This document shows positions 1-5,803 of a stretch of DNA of 7,458 bases, one piece after another. A program made the position numbers and the translations under genes. Location of the stretch: positions 1 through 7,458 of the forward strand of contig CAZDSS010000115.1 of assembly GCA_964508185.1 (NCBI GenBank), written 5' to 3'. The stretch is from CAZDSS01 sp964508185 (GTDB taxonomy: Bacteria; Pseudomonadota; Alphaproteobacteria; Sphingomonadales; Govanellaceae). How positions within the stretch are numbered: the stretch's first letter is position 1; each line of letters opens with the position of its first letter. The notes beneath the pieces were generated by a model, which saw nothing but the letters and a program-made list of their open reading frames with translations, was not told where the DNA came from and made no database searches.

Positions 1-301
1 CGAACAGGTCCTCGTGGACCTCGTGAAGGGCGAGGTCTATGAGTTCATGGACGACATGCGCTCGGCGGGGATCGATTTCCTGACCATCGGGCAGTATCTC
101 CAGCCCACGCCGCGCCATGCCAAGGTGGAGCGCTTCGTGACCCCGGCGGAGTTCGCCGACTACAAGAAGATGGCGGAAGCCAAGGGCTTCCTGCTCGCCG
201 CCGCATCGCCCCTGACCCGTTCGTCCTATCACGCGGGCGACGATTTCGCGCGGCTGAAGGCCGCGCGGGACGCCCAGCTCGCCCGCGAACGCGGCGCGTA
301 A
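1..301 (+). CDS. lipA: Lipoyl synthase LipA, C-terminal part (5' end outside window)
   Basis: Lipoyl synthase is a cytosolic radical-SAM enzyme that inserts two sulfurs into a protein-bound octanoyl group to make the lipoyl cofactor of pyruvate and 2-oxoglutarate dehydrogenases and the glycine cleavage system. The window opens inside the gene: 99 codons are readable from base 2, ending in TAA at 299-301. The visible part carries the family signatures M-D-D-x-R-x-x-G-x-D-F-L-T-I-G-Q-Y-L-Q-P-T and R-F-V-T-P-x-E-F. It also has the terminal R-S-S-Y motif (218-229); in studied LipA proteins a serine of this motif binds the auxiliary iron-sulfur cluster. The radical-SAM Cys motif lies upstream, out of view. 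A GTG at base 14 is an internal valine, not a start. The COQ10/RatA-type gene follows after 15 nt, so co-transcription is likely. Identity is very secure. Confidence 0.97.
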   Translation, partial: EQVLVDLVKGEVYEFMDDMRSAGIDFLTIGQYLQPTPRHAKVERFVTPAEFADYKKMAEAKGFLLAAASPLTRSSYHAGDDFARLKAARDAQLARERGA

Positions 302-316
302 GGCCGGGCGCGCTTC

Positions 317-793
317 ATGCCCCGTCACGAGGAACTGCGCACGCTTCCCTATTCGGCCGACGAGCTTTACGCCATCGTCGCCGATGTGGAGAAATATCCG
401 CAATTCCTGCCCTGGTGCATTGGCGCGCGCGTCTGGAAGCGGACGGAGAACGAGCTCTGGGCCGATCTCATCATCGGCTTCAAGATGTTCCGCGAGACCT
501 TCACGTCCCACGTCACCTTCTCGCCGCCGCATCTCATCGAGGTCGAATACGTCAAGGGGCCACTGCGCCATCTCAGCAACCGCTGGCGCTTCATCCCCGA
601 GGGGCCGCAAAGCTGCACCATCGACTTCATGGTGGATTTCGCCTTCAAGAACCCCCTGTTCGAGAAGCTCGTGGGCACGCTCTTCACCGAAGCGGTCCAC
701 CGCATGGTGCGCGCCTTCGAAAGCCGCGCCGAGGAAATCTACGGCAAGCGCCCGGGGATCGAGGGCGCACCATTGCCCGACGGCACGCGTTGA
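317..793 (+). CDS. COQ10/RatA-type START-fold protein (SRPBCC superfamily)
   Basis: This 158-residue protein has the usual length and pattern of the COQ10/RatA family: an N-terminal strand P-R-H-E-E-L-R-T-L-P-Y-S-A, then V-E-K-Y-P-Q-F-L-P-W-C (about residues 26-36). A long hydrophobic-pocket strand region follows, and then a C-terminal amphipathic helix (F-E-K-L-V-G-T-L-F-T-E-A-V, near 110-125). Mitochondrial Coq10 binds ubiquinone and supports respiration. The E. coli relative RatA was described as a toxin acting on ribosome assembly. In alphaproteobacteria placed next to lipA, the ubiquinone-binding role is the more likely one, but the sequence cannot decide it. No signal peptide or membrane segment is seen. 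The ATG lies 15 nt after the lipA stop with only a weak AAGG ahead of it, overlapping that stop codon. No partner antitoxin (RatB-like) gene follows, which argues against a toxin-antitoxin reading. Confidence 0.93.
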   Translation: MPRHEELRTLPYSADELYAIVADVEKYPQFLPWCIGARVWKRTENELWADLIIGFKMFRETFTSHVTFSPPHLIEVEYVKGPLRHLSNRWRFIPEGPQSCTIDFMVDFAFKNPLFEKLVGTLFTEAVHRMVRAFESRAEEIYGKRPGIEGAPLPDGTR

Positions 794-827
794 GGCGGCG
801 TCAGCTCCGTTAAGAAAAGATTAACAG

Positions 828-857
828 CATCCGCCGCACCATGGGCGCCGGCGGATG
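828..857. repeat. Perfect 9-bp inverted repeat upstream of the araC-type gene
   Basis: CATCCGCCG (828-836) and CGGCGGATG (849-857) are perfect reverse complements separated by 12 nt. The right arm contains an ATG (855) in frame with the regulator gene. There is no T-run to the right, so it is not a standard terminator for the + strand. To the left, the - strand reads T-rich (complement of the A-rich 811-824 stretch), but no - strand gene is present to terminate. It could be an operator for the regulator, an mRNA hairpin in its leader, or a weak terminator for lipA and the COQ10-type gene. Confidence 0.5.
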
Positions 858-879
858 AAGGCGCAGCCGCTCATGAGAC

Positions 880-890
880 AAGGAGGGGGG
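880..890 (+). promoter_or_regulatory. Strong Shine-Dalgarno that fixes the regulator start at 900
   Basis: AAGGAGG runs into a G-tract (880-890) upstream of the ATG at 900. The two earlier in-frame ATGs, at 855 and 873, have no comparable site. The full AAGGAGG leaves about 13 nt to the ATG, somewhat long, but pairing can shift within the G-run. It is the best ribosome binding site in this part of the window and supports the shorter protein. Confidence 0.7.
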
Positions 891-899
891 AACCGCTTC

Positions 900-1907
900 A
901 TGCAGGCGGACGCAATCTTTTCCGTTGATCACCTGCCGCGGGACCAGCGCTTCGGCCTGTGGCGGGAGAACATGGCCCCGTTCTTCGACGTGAGCCGCGA
1001 CAGATGTCGCGAGGAGCCCTTCCAGGGGGAACTGCGCGTCCGGAAACTGGGCGATGTTCTGCTGGCCCACACCGCCACCTCCCGTCAGTCCTGGCAGCGA
1101 AGCGCCGTCACCATCGCGCGGACCGGGACCGACCGCATCATGCTGCAGGCCTATCTCAAGGGCACGCAGCAGGTAAGCTTCCAGGGCGGCAGCCTCGACA
1201 TGCCCGAAGGCGGCCTTCTCGTCTATGACCTGTCCCAGGAGATGCGGGCCGAAAGCACGGATCTCGCCAATCTGTCCCTGATCCTGCCGCGCGCGATGCT
1301 GGAGGAGCTGCTGCCGCGGGTGGGGGATTATCACATGTGCCCCTTGCCCGGATCGCTCCCCGTGGTCGCCCAGCTCCGCCGCCTCATGATCGACCTCTGG
1401 CGCATGCCCCGGGGGAAGAATGCGGAAACCGGCACATCGGCGGTGCCCGAAATGGTCGCCGCTGCGCTCCGCGCCGGGAAGGGGGCGGAGGAGAGTCTGT
1501 CACAGTTCAGCGACCCGTCGCTCCTTGCGATCCTCCGCCGCCATGTGGAATCGCGCCTTACCGACCCGACCCTCGCGCCCGACGACATGGCGCGGCGCCT
1601 CGGCCTGTCGCGGAGCCGCATCTACGAGATCTTCGCGCCCTATCACGGGGTCGCCGCCTATATCCGCGAGCGGCGTCTGCGCGCGGCGCGGCGGACCATC
1701 ATGGACCCCGCCAGCCGCCACCTGTCTATCGGCGCCATCGCCCGCATGTTCTGCTTCAACCACAGCGATTTCAGCCGCGCCTTCCTCGCCCGTTTCGGGC
1801 TCAGCCCACGGGCCGCGCGCTATTACGCGGTGGAGGATCGCGATATGGGAATCGGCCGCTGGCGCAACCCGCCTTATGAGATGTGGCTTCGCGCCTTCGC
1901 CGCGTGA
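900..1907 (+). CDS. AraC-family transcriptional regulator
   Basis: This is a probable DNA-binding activator, 335 residues from ATG 900 (350 if the ATG at 855 were used). I prefer 900 because of the AAGGAGG site just upstream. Residues about 1-190 resemble the cupin-like sensing domain of AraC_binding_2 regulators: F-x-V-D-H-L-P-R-D-Q-R-F-G-L-W-R-E-N near the start, and later G-T-D-R-I-M-L-Q-A-Y-L-K-G and G-G-L-L-V-Y-D-L-S. Residues about 220-310 form the AraC-type double helix-turn-helix: D-D-M-A-R-R-L-G-L-S-R-S-R-I-Y-E-I-F (near 228-245) and I-G-A-I-A-R-M-F-C-F-N-H-S-D-F-S-R-A-F (near 276-294), ending in the typical F-G-L-S-P-R-A-A-R. About 24 residues trail after it. The ligand and target genes are unknown. 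Possible targets are itself and the small gene downstream. It separates the lipA cluster from cinA, where I would not normally expect a regulator. Confidence 0.93.
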   Translation: MQADAIFSVDHLPRDQRFGLWRENMAPFFDVSRDRCREEPFQGELRVRKLGDVLLAHTATSRQSWQRSAVTIARTGTDRIMLQAYLKGTQQVSFQGGSLDMPEGGLLVYDLSQEMRAESTDLANLSLILPRAMLEELLPRVGDYHMCPLPGSLPVVAQLRRLMIDLWRMPRGKNAETGTSAVPEMVAAALRAGKGAEESLSQFSDPSLLAILRRHVESRLTDPTLAPDDMARRLGLSRSRIYEIFAPYHGVAAYIRERRLRAARRTIMDPASRHLSIGAIARMFCFNHSDFSRAFLARFGLSPRAARYYAVEDRDMGIGRWRNPPYEMWLRAFAA

Positions 1908-1913
1908 TTTTTT
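1890..1913 (+). terminator. Weak candidate terminator at the regulator stop codon
   Basis: A short CGCG...CGCG stem (1890-1893 with 1901-1904, 7-nt loop) overlaps the last codons of the AraC-type gene. Three bases later comes a run of six T (1908-1913). The stem is only 4 bp, so this is a marginal intrinsic terminator at best. Confidence 0.25.
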
Positions 1914-2064
1914 CTACAGCGACGGGAAATTTTCTCAAGAAAACCCTCGTTTCTGGACGCTCAGCACAATCTCGCGCATTACATGTGAAAGGGTGACGCC
2001 GGCTCTGGTGTATCAGGCGGCGCTGCACTAACTCTATAGTCAAAACAGGGGGGGAAGAGGGTTA
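1908..2064. other. 157-bp spacer, relatively AT-rich, probable regulatory region
   Basis: This non-coding gap is visibly richer in A and T than its surroundings. It contains a T6 tract, a small imperfect hairpin (TTTTC/GAAAA around a TCAA loop, flanked by GGG and CCC, about 1926-1948), and a TATAGT hexamer at 2035-2040 that could serve as a -10 box for the downstream gene. No good -35 box sits at 16-18 bp from it, which would fit an activator-dependent promoter, for example under the adjacent AraC-type regulator. That link is inference only. Confidence 0.35.
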
Positions 2065-2469
2065 GTGACGAACATGGCGCCAACCGTCGAACAGGTGGTC
2101 ATGCCGCCGTTCCGCGAGAACAGCGGCTGGCGGCGGCGGCTCATGCGGCGCTATGGCCACTGGCTTGATCTCTTCTACGACATCGAGGTGCAGAATGGCT
2201 GGCAGGCCATCGTGACCGAGATGATGGACGAGATCGCCTGGATCCTCCGCCGCGAACCCGGCACCGCCGATTTCCGTATCACGCGCCTCTATGAAGCGGA
2301 CGGGATGCTCGCCGTCGATGTGCTGAACCTGCCTCCGGTCATCGAGGGGGAGGTGCGCCGGGTAATCGAGAAGGCGCAGGAGCGGTCGCGCAAGACCTGC
2401 GAGGTCTGCGGAGAGCTCCGCGGCAACCATGCCGCGGACGGCGTCGGGACTGCCTGTCTTGCATTCTGA
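2065..2469 (+). CDS. Small conserved-type hypothetical protein with a C-terminal Cys cluster
   Basis: The product is 134 residues from GTG 2065, or 131 from ATG 2074. A purine-rich tract (2048-2061) lies 3 nt before the GTG and 12 nt before the ATG, so the start is not settled; the ATG is plausible. The N-terminus is basic. The middle, N-G-W-Q-A-I-V-T-E-M-M-D-E-I (44-57) followed by a strand region and an E-V-R-R-V-I-E-K-A-Q-E-R-S helix (96-108), leads into T-C-E-V-C-G (111-116) and a last Cys at 131. From memory, this layout matches a widespread family of uncharacterised proteins with a GW-x-x-L/I-x-x-L helix, a K-E-K-F-G-x-L-R strand and a C-E-x-C-G-x-P-G zinc-ribbon-like tail. Here the central K-E-K-F-G stretch is replaced (T-R-L-Y-E-A-D-G) and the usual fourth ligand after the last Cys is absent. 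No function is known to me. Its stop directly abuts the cinA stop on the other strand. Confidence 0.75.
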   Translation: MTNMAPTVEQVVMPPFRENSGWRRRLMRRYGHWLDLFYDIEVQNGWQAIVTEMMDEIAWILRREPGTADFRITRLYEADGMLAVDVLNLPPVIEGEVRRVIEKAQERSRKTCEVCGELRGNHAADGVGTACLAF

Positions 2470-2958
2470 CTAGACGAGCTTGCGCAACAGGCTGAGGGCG
2501 GCGCGCACGGTCTCGAGCCGCACGTTCTCGCGGCCGATATTGCCGAATTCGTGACGCTCCACGATGCGCTCTCCATCGCCGCGCATGGCCGCCATGTAAA
2601 CGAGGCCGATCTTCTTGGTGTCGCTGTCGCCCGTCGGCCCGGCGATCCCGGTGCAGGAGACGGCGAGATCCGCTCTTGAATGGCCGAGCGCCCCTTCCAC
2701 CATGGCCACCGCCACCTCGCTGCTCACCGCGCCCTTGTCGTCGATGAGGTCCATTGCGACGCCAAGAAGCTCGTTCTTCGCTTCATTGGAATAGGTGACG
2801 AAGCCGCGGTCCACCACCTCGGCGCTGCCGGGGATGGAGGTGAGGCATCCGGCGATCAGCCCGCCGGTGCAGGATTCGGCGGTCGCGATCTTGCGCTTGT
2901 TGCATTTCGCCATCTCGAGGAGCGTTTCCGCGTCCTTCAGGATCTCAGGTGGAAACAT
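2470..2958 (-). CDS. CinA C-terminal-domain protein, probable NMN amidohydrolase (PncC type)
   Basis: The 162-residue protein corresponds to a stand-alone CinA C-terminal domain, without the molybdopterin-binding-like N-terminal domain of full-length CinA. Several such domains hydrolyse nicotinamide mononucleotide to nicotinate mononucleotide and ammonia, recycling NMN released for example by bacterial DNA ligase. Family motifs are clear: T-A-E-S-C-T-G-G-L-I-A (26-36, with the presumed catalytic Ser29), G-F-V-T-Y-S-N-E-A-K (52-61, Tyr56 and Lys61) and S-C-T-G-I-A-G-P-T-G (101-110). The loop after it, D-S-D-T-K-K, differs from the more common G-G-S-x-E-K-P but keeps the following G-L-V-Y. The protein looks cytosolic. 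Its ATG lies inside the end of pgpA with a 14-bp overlap and no strong ribosome binding site, suggesting translational coupling. Enzyme activity is inferred from family work. Confidence 0.92.
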   Translation of the reverse strand: MFPPEILKDAETLLEMAKCNKRKIATAESCTGGLIAGCLTSIPGSAEVVDRGFVTYSNEAKNELLGVAMDLIDDKGAVSSEVAVAMVEGALGHSRADLAVSCTGIAGPTGDSDTKKIGLVYMAAMRGDGERIVERHEFGNIGRENVRLETVRAALSLLRKLV

Positions 2959-3421
2959 GCATCAGTCCCCATAGACAGAGGGCCGCGAAAATGCCGGCCA
3001 GCACATCGTCCAGCATCACGCCGAACCCGCCCTTGATCCGCCGGTCGAGCACGCGGATGGGCCAGGGCTTCAACACGTCGAACAGACGGAACAGGGCGAA
3101 GGCTGTAACGAACCACAAAAGATCGAAGTTCGCGAGGGGCAGGAAGGCAAGCCATTGGCCGACGATCTCGTCCACCACGATGGCGCCCGAATCCTCGCTT
3201 GCCGTCCGCCGGTTGAATTCCCCGGCGGCCCAGATGCCGGCCGGAAAGAGCAGAAGGATCGCCGCAACGAGCGTCCATTGTCCGCCGAGCCACAGAAGAA
3301 GCGCGGCGAAGGGCAGGGCGGCGAAGGATCCCCAGGTGCCCGGCGCCTTGGGCAGGTAGCCGACGCCGAACCAGGTGGCGATGAGGATCGCGGGATTGCT
3401 CAGGGGCGGGCGGCCGGACAT
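2945..3421 (-). CDS. pgpA: Phosphatidylglycerophosphatase A
   Basis: PgpA removes the phosphate from phosphatidylglycerophosphate to give phosphatidylglycerol, at the inner membrane. The protein has 158 residues, a normal family length. Signatures are G-V-G-Y-L-P-K-A-P-G-T-W-G-S (19-32), V-V-D-E-I-V-G-Q-W (82-90, acidic Asp84/Glu85), F-R-L-F-D-V-L-K-P-W-P-I (111-122) and G-G-F-G-V-M-L-D-D-V-L-A-G (131-143). Hydrophobic segments near 33-46, 49-66, 88-112 and 138-154 fit a membrane protein. I chose the ATG at 3421 because GGAAGGA lies 7 nt before it and because the conserved part starts soon after; the frame stays open further upstream, but that stretch is antisense-free overlap with ispF read in another frame. 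The start is 14 nt after the ispDF stop, so the two genes form an operon, and the 3' end overlaps cinA by 14 bp. Confidence 0.95.
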   Translation of the reverse strand: MSGRPPLSNPAILIATWFGVGYLPKAPGTWGSFAALPFAALLLWLGGQWTLVAAILLLFPAGIWAAGEFNRRTASEDSGAIVVDEIVGQWLAFLPLANFDLLWFVTAFALFRLFDVLKPWPIRVLDRRIKGGFGVMLDDVLAGIFAALCLWGLMHVST

Positions 3422-3435
3422 GGCGTCATCCTTCC
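3422..3435 (-). promoter_or_regulatory. pgpA ribosome binding site in the ispDF-pgpA gap
   Basis: On the - strand the 14-nt gap after the ispDF stop reads GGAAGGATGACGCC, directly followed by the pgpA ATG. GGAAGGA is a good Shine-Dalgarno with a 7-nt spacer, and it decides the pgpA start. Confidence 0.75.
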
Positions 3436-4605
3436 TCAAAGGGGGAGGCGTATGGTGGCGGTCGCCTGGGCCGCAAGCCCCTCCCGCCTGCCGGTGAAGC
3501 CCAGCCGTTCGGTGGTCGTCGCCTTGACGCTCACCCGGTCGAGGGAAAGTCCCAGGATCTCGGCGATGCGCGCCTTCATGGCGGCGCGATGGGGGCCGAT
3601 CTTGGGCGCTTCGCAGATGAGCGTCACATCGAGATGGGCGATGACGCCGCCCCGGGCCGCGACCTGATCCGCTGCGTGCCTCAGAAAAATGGCGGAATCC
3701 GCCCCGCGCCACCGCGCGTCGGATGGCGGGAAGGCGGCGCCGATGTCCCCCTCGCCGATGGCGCCGAGGATGGCGTCCGTCAGGGCATGAAGCCCGGCGT
3801 CCGCATCGGAATGACCGACGAGGCCGTGGCTGTGGGGCACCCGAATGCCGCACAGGGTGACATGGTCGCCGGGCCCGAAGCCATGGACGTCGAAGCCGTT
3901 GCCCGTCCGGACGTCGTCGAGGCGGGACATCACGACCCGCTCCGCCCGCGCCATGTCGGCGGCTTCGGTCACCTTGAAATTGTCTTCGTCCCCCGGGACG
4001 ATCAGAACGTCGAGCCCCGCCGCCTGCAGAAGGGCCGCATCGTCGGTTGCTCCGTTGTCCGGGGCGCGGCGATGGGCGTCCATAATGGCGTCGAACCGGA
4101 AGCCCTGGGGCGTCTGCACGCGATAAAGACCGTCCCGCTCCACGATCCCGCAGAGCCTGCCGCCGTCGCCCCTGCGCAGGCTGTCGAACACGGGGAGGGC
4201 GGGGATCGCGCCCGGCGCCTCGTCGAGCGCCGCGATCACCCGGCCGATGATATGGGGCGATACGAACGGGCGGGCTGCATCATGAATCAGCACATGGCGA
4301 GGGGCGCGGGACGAAAGCCCCTCGAGTCCCGCCCTGACCGAGTCCTGACGGGACTCTCCGCCCGCGACGGGGGGAAGGAGGGCGTCCCTGCGCGCCTCGC
4401 GACAGGCGGAGATTGCGGCGTCATAGCGGCTGCGATCCTCCGGCCGGATCACCACCTGGATCAGACCGATGCGGCCATCCTTAAGGAACGCGTCCAGGGT
4501 CCAGGCCAGGAGGGGGCGGCCCAGAAGCATCTCATATTGCTTGGGAATGGGACTTCCGAAGCGGGAGCCTTTGCCGGCTGCGACGATCAGCGCCGCTATG
4601 GTCAT
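3436..4605 (-). CDS. ispDF: Bifunctional IspD/IspF enzyme of the MEP isoprenoid pathway
   Basis: This 389-residue fusion catalyses two non-consecutive steps of the MEP pathway. The IspD part (about 1-228) makes CDP-methylerythritol from MEP and CTP. The IspF part (about 232-389) makes the cyclic diphosphate from the IspE product. IspD motifs are A-A-G-K-G-S-R-F-G (9-17), P-K-Q-Y (21-24), H-D-A-A-R-P (108-113), Q-T-P-Q-G-F (164-169) and N-F-K-V-T (209-213, Lys211). IspF motifs are D-V-H (Asp239, His241) and G-L-H-A-L-T-D (His273), the metal ligands, then G-D-I-G-x-x-F-P-P-S-D and K-A-T-T-T-E-R-L-G-F-T-G-R (361-373). I chose the ATG at 4605 because the IspD fold starts there; the frame is open for 27 more codons upstream, without family similarity. 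The ribosome binding site is weak (GGAT). It is the first gene of ispDF-pgpA-cinA. The intervening enzyme IspE is not in the window. Confidence 0.96.
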   Translation of the reverse strand: MTIAALIVAAGKGSRFGSPIPKQYEMLLGRPLLAWTLDAFLKDGRIGLIQVVIRPEDRSRYDAAISACREARRDALLPPVAGGESRQDSVRAGLEGLSSRAPRHVLIHDAARPFVSPHIIGRVIAALDEAPGAIPALPVFDSLRRGDGGRLCGIVERDGLYRVQTPQGFRFDAIMDAHRRAPDNGATDDAALLQAAGLDVLIVPGDEDNFKVTEAADMARAERVVMSRLDDVRTGNGFDVHGFGPGDHVTLCGIRVPHSHGLVGHSDADAGLHALTDAILGAIGEGDIGAAFPPSDARWRGADSAIFLRHAADQVAARGGVIAHLDVTLICEAPKIGPHRAAMKARIAEILGLSLDRVSVKATTTERLGFTGRREGLAAQATATIRLPL

Positions 4606-4651
4606 GGGACAGATCCAACCGCTGTTTCGAACGAACGGCGAGAAACTATCA

Positions 4652-4668
4652 CCCTTTGGCGCAAAGGG
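4652..4668. repeat. Perfect 7-bp inverted repeat with 3-nt centre upstream of ispDF
   Basis: CCCTTTG (4652-4658) and CAAAGGG (4662-4668) are perfect reverse complements around GCG. The element starts 47 bp upstream of the ispDF start and lies one base upstream of the weak GATAGT -10-like hexamer on the - strand. This position suits an operator for a dimeric regulator acting on ispDF; if the element is transcribed it could instead form a small hairpin in the ispDF leader. No known operator consensus is matched from memory. Confidence 0.45.
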
Positions 4669-4706
4669 CGAGCCTGCCGCCATCACAGGTCACCCCAAGG
4701 TTCCTT

Positions 4707-4735
4707 TTGACGTGGGGCTCCGATTTCCTTATATT
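4707..4735 (+). promoter_or_regulatory. Sigma70-type promoter for dusB-ntrB-ntrC
   Basis: TTGACG (4707-4712, -35) and TATATT (4730-4735, -10) are separated by exactly 17 bp, each one mismatch from consensus. Transcription would start near 4742-4743, giving a leader of about 40 nt before the dusB ATG. This is the best promoter match in the window and fits constitutive expression of the operon. Confidence 0.75.
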
Positions 4736-4782
4736 GCGCCTTCGCTGCACATATTTTGAGCAACCAAAGAACTGCCTAAAAA

Positions 4783-5799
4783 ATGGACGCATCCAGAACG
4801 GAACCTCGGCTGAAGCCCATTCGGGTCGGCGACGTGACCATCGCCGAGCCCGTCATCCTCGCGCCCATGTCGGGTGTGACCGACATGCCGTTCCGCCGGC
4901 TGGTGAAGCGCTTCGGCGCCGGTCTGGTGGTCTCCGAGATGATCGCGTCCGAAGCCATGATCCGCGCTACCCGCCGCTCCATGAAGATGGCCACCAACTG
5001 CGCCGAGGAGCATCCCATGTCGGTGCAGCTTGCGGGCTGCGAGCCCCAGGTGATGGGCGAGGCCGCGCGCCTCAACGAGGACCGCGGGGCGGCGATCATC
5101 GACATCAATATGGGCTGTCCGGTGAAGAAGGTGGTGAACGGCGACGCGGGCTCCGCCCTCATGCGCGACCTGCCGCTGGCGAAATCCCTGCTGGATGCGA
5201 CGGTCAAGGCGGTGAAGCTTCCCGTCACCCTGAAGATGCGCACGGGCTGGGACGACAACAGCCGCAATGCGCCGGAGCTCGCCCGCATCGCCGAGGATTG
5301 CGGCGTCAAGATGCTGACCGTCCACGGCCGCACCCGCTGCCAGATGTATGCGGGCAAGGCGGATTGGGCCTTCGTCCGCCGCGTCAAGGAAGCGGTCAAT
5401 ATCCCGGTGATCGTCAACGGCGACATCAACACGCTGGAGGACGTGGACGAGGCCCTGGCCCAATCCGGCGCCGACGGCGTGATGATCGGCCGCGGCTCCT
5501 ACGGCAAGCCCTGGCTCATCGCCCAGGCCATGCATTACCTGCGCACGGGCGAACGGCTGCCCGATCCCCCGCTCGAACAGCAATATGCGATCCTCATGGG
5601 CCATTACGAGGACATGCTGGAGCATTACGGGGTGGAAGCGGGCGTCAAGATCGCACGCAAGCACATCTCCTGGTATTCAAAGGGCCTGCCGGGCTCCAGC
5701 GACTTCAGAAATCGGGTGAACAGTCTCTCCGATCCCGATGAAGTAAAAGCGGAAATCCGCAGCTTCTACGAACCGCTCCTCGACCGTATGGCGGCTTGA
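4783..5799 (+). CDS. dusB: tRNA-dihydrouridine synthase DusB (NifR3 type)
   Basis: DusB is an FMN enzyme that reduces specific uridines in the tRNA D-loop to dihydrouridine using NAD(P)H. The 338-residue protein has a TIM-barrel with A-P-M-S-G-V-T-D (27-34), I-N-M-G-C-P (108-113, catalytic Cys112), L-K-M-R-T-G-W (150-156, Lys151), V-H-G-R-T-R (180-185, His181), N-G-D-I (212-215) and M-I-G-R-G (234-238), followed by the C-terminal helical domain. All expected FMN- and tRNA-contacting signatures are present. The start is fixed by an in-frame TAA at 4777-4779. There is no clear Shine-Dalgarno; the leader just before the ATG is A-rich. In alphaproteobacteria this gene was first named nifR3 because it heads the ntrBC operon; here ntrB begins 4 nt after its stop. 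The enzymatic role is known for the family; the reason for the link to nitrogen control is not. Confidence 0.97.
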   Translation: MDASRTEPRLKPIRVGDVTIAEPVILAPMSGVTDMPFRRLVKRFGAGLVVSEMIASEAMIRATRRSMKMATNCAEEHPMSVQLAGCEPQVMGEAARLNEDRGAAIIDINMGCPVKKVVNGDAGSALMRDLPLAKSLLDATVKAVKLPVTLKMRTGWDDNSRNAPELARIAEDCGVKMLTVHGRTRCQMYAGKADWAFVRRVKEAVNIPVIVNGDINTLEDVDEALAQSGADGVMIGRGSYGKPWLIAQAMHYLRTGERLPDPPLEQQYAILMGHYEDMLEHYGVEAGVKIARKHISWYSKGLPGSSDFRNRVNSLSDPDEVKAEIRSFYEPLLDRMAA

Positions 5800-5803
5800 T
5801 CCC

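Larger units (their letters stand above)
4606..4782. promoter_or_regulatory. Divergent ispDF/dusB promoter region
   Basis: These 177 bp separate the two divergent operons, and the dusB half is AT-rich. They hold a clear promoter toward dusB and an inverted repeat nearer ispDF, both listed separately. Toward ispDF I see only a weak -10-like GATAGT (bases 4645-4650 read on the - strand) with no matching -35 box. I see no convincing NtrC-type palindrome (GCAC...GTGC) and no sigma54 -24/-12 element. Confidence 0.7.

Noticed and set aside
317..793. RatA toxin of a toxin-antitoxin pair
   Set aside because: No RatB-like partner gene is adjacent, and placement after lipA fits the COQ10-like housekeeping form.
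855..899. 15-residue N-terminal extension of the AraC-type regulator
   Set aside because: The AAGGAGG site at 880-886 lies inside this stretch and serves the ATG at 900, and the first ATG sits in the arm of an inverted repeat.
3422..3853. Extended PgpA of about 302 residues starting far upstream
   Set aside because: The extra sequence overlaps ispF in another frame and is Arg-rich nonsense, while the conserved PgpA start has its own ribosome binding site at the ATG at 3421.
4606..4686. 27-codon N-terminal extension of IspDF from an ATG at 4686
   Set aside because: The IspD fold begins at the ATG at 4605. The extension has no family similarity, lies in the divergent promoter region and contains the palindrome.
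3589..4710. Long open frame (373 codons) on the + strand opposite ispDF
   Set aside because: It is antisense to a clearly recognised ispDF gene with all catalytic motifs. Long open frames opposite genes are expected at this GC content, and the translation shows no recognisable domain.
4606..4782. NtrC binding site or sigma54 promoter ahead of dusB-ntrBC
   Set aside because: I looked for paired GCAC/GTGC half-sites and a GG-N10-GC element and found neither; a sigma70-type promoter explains the region better.
4729..5664. Open frame of 311 codons on the - strand opposite dusB
   Set aside because: It is antisense to dusB, spans the dusB promoter and start, and has low-complexity composition typical of GC-rich shadow frames.
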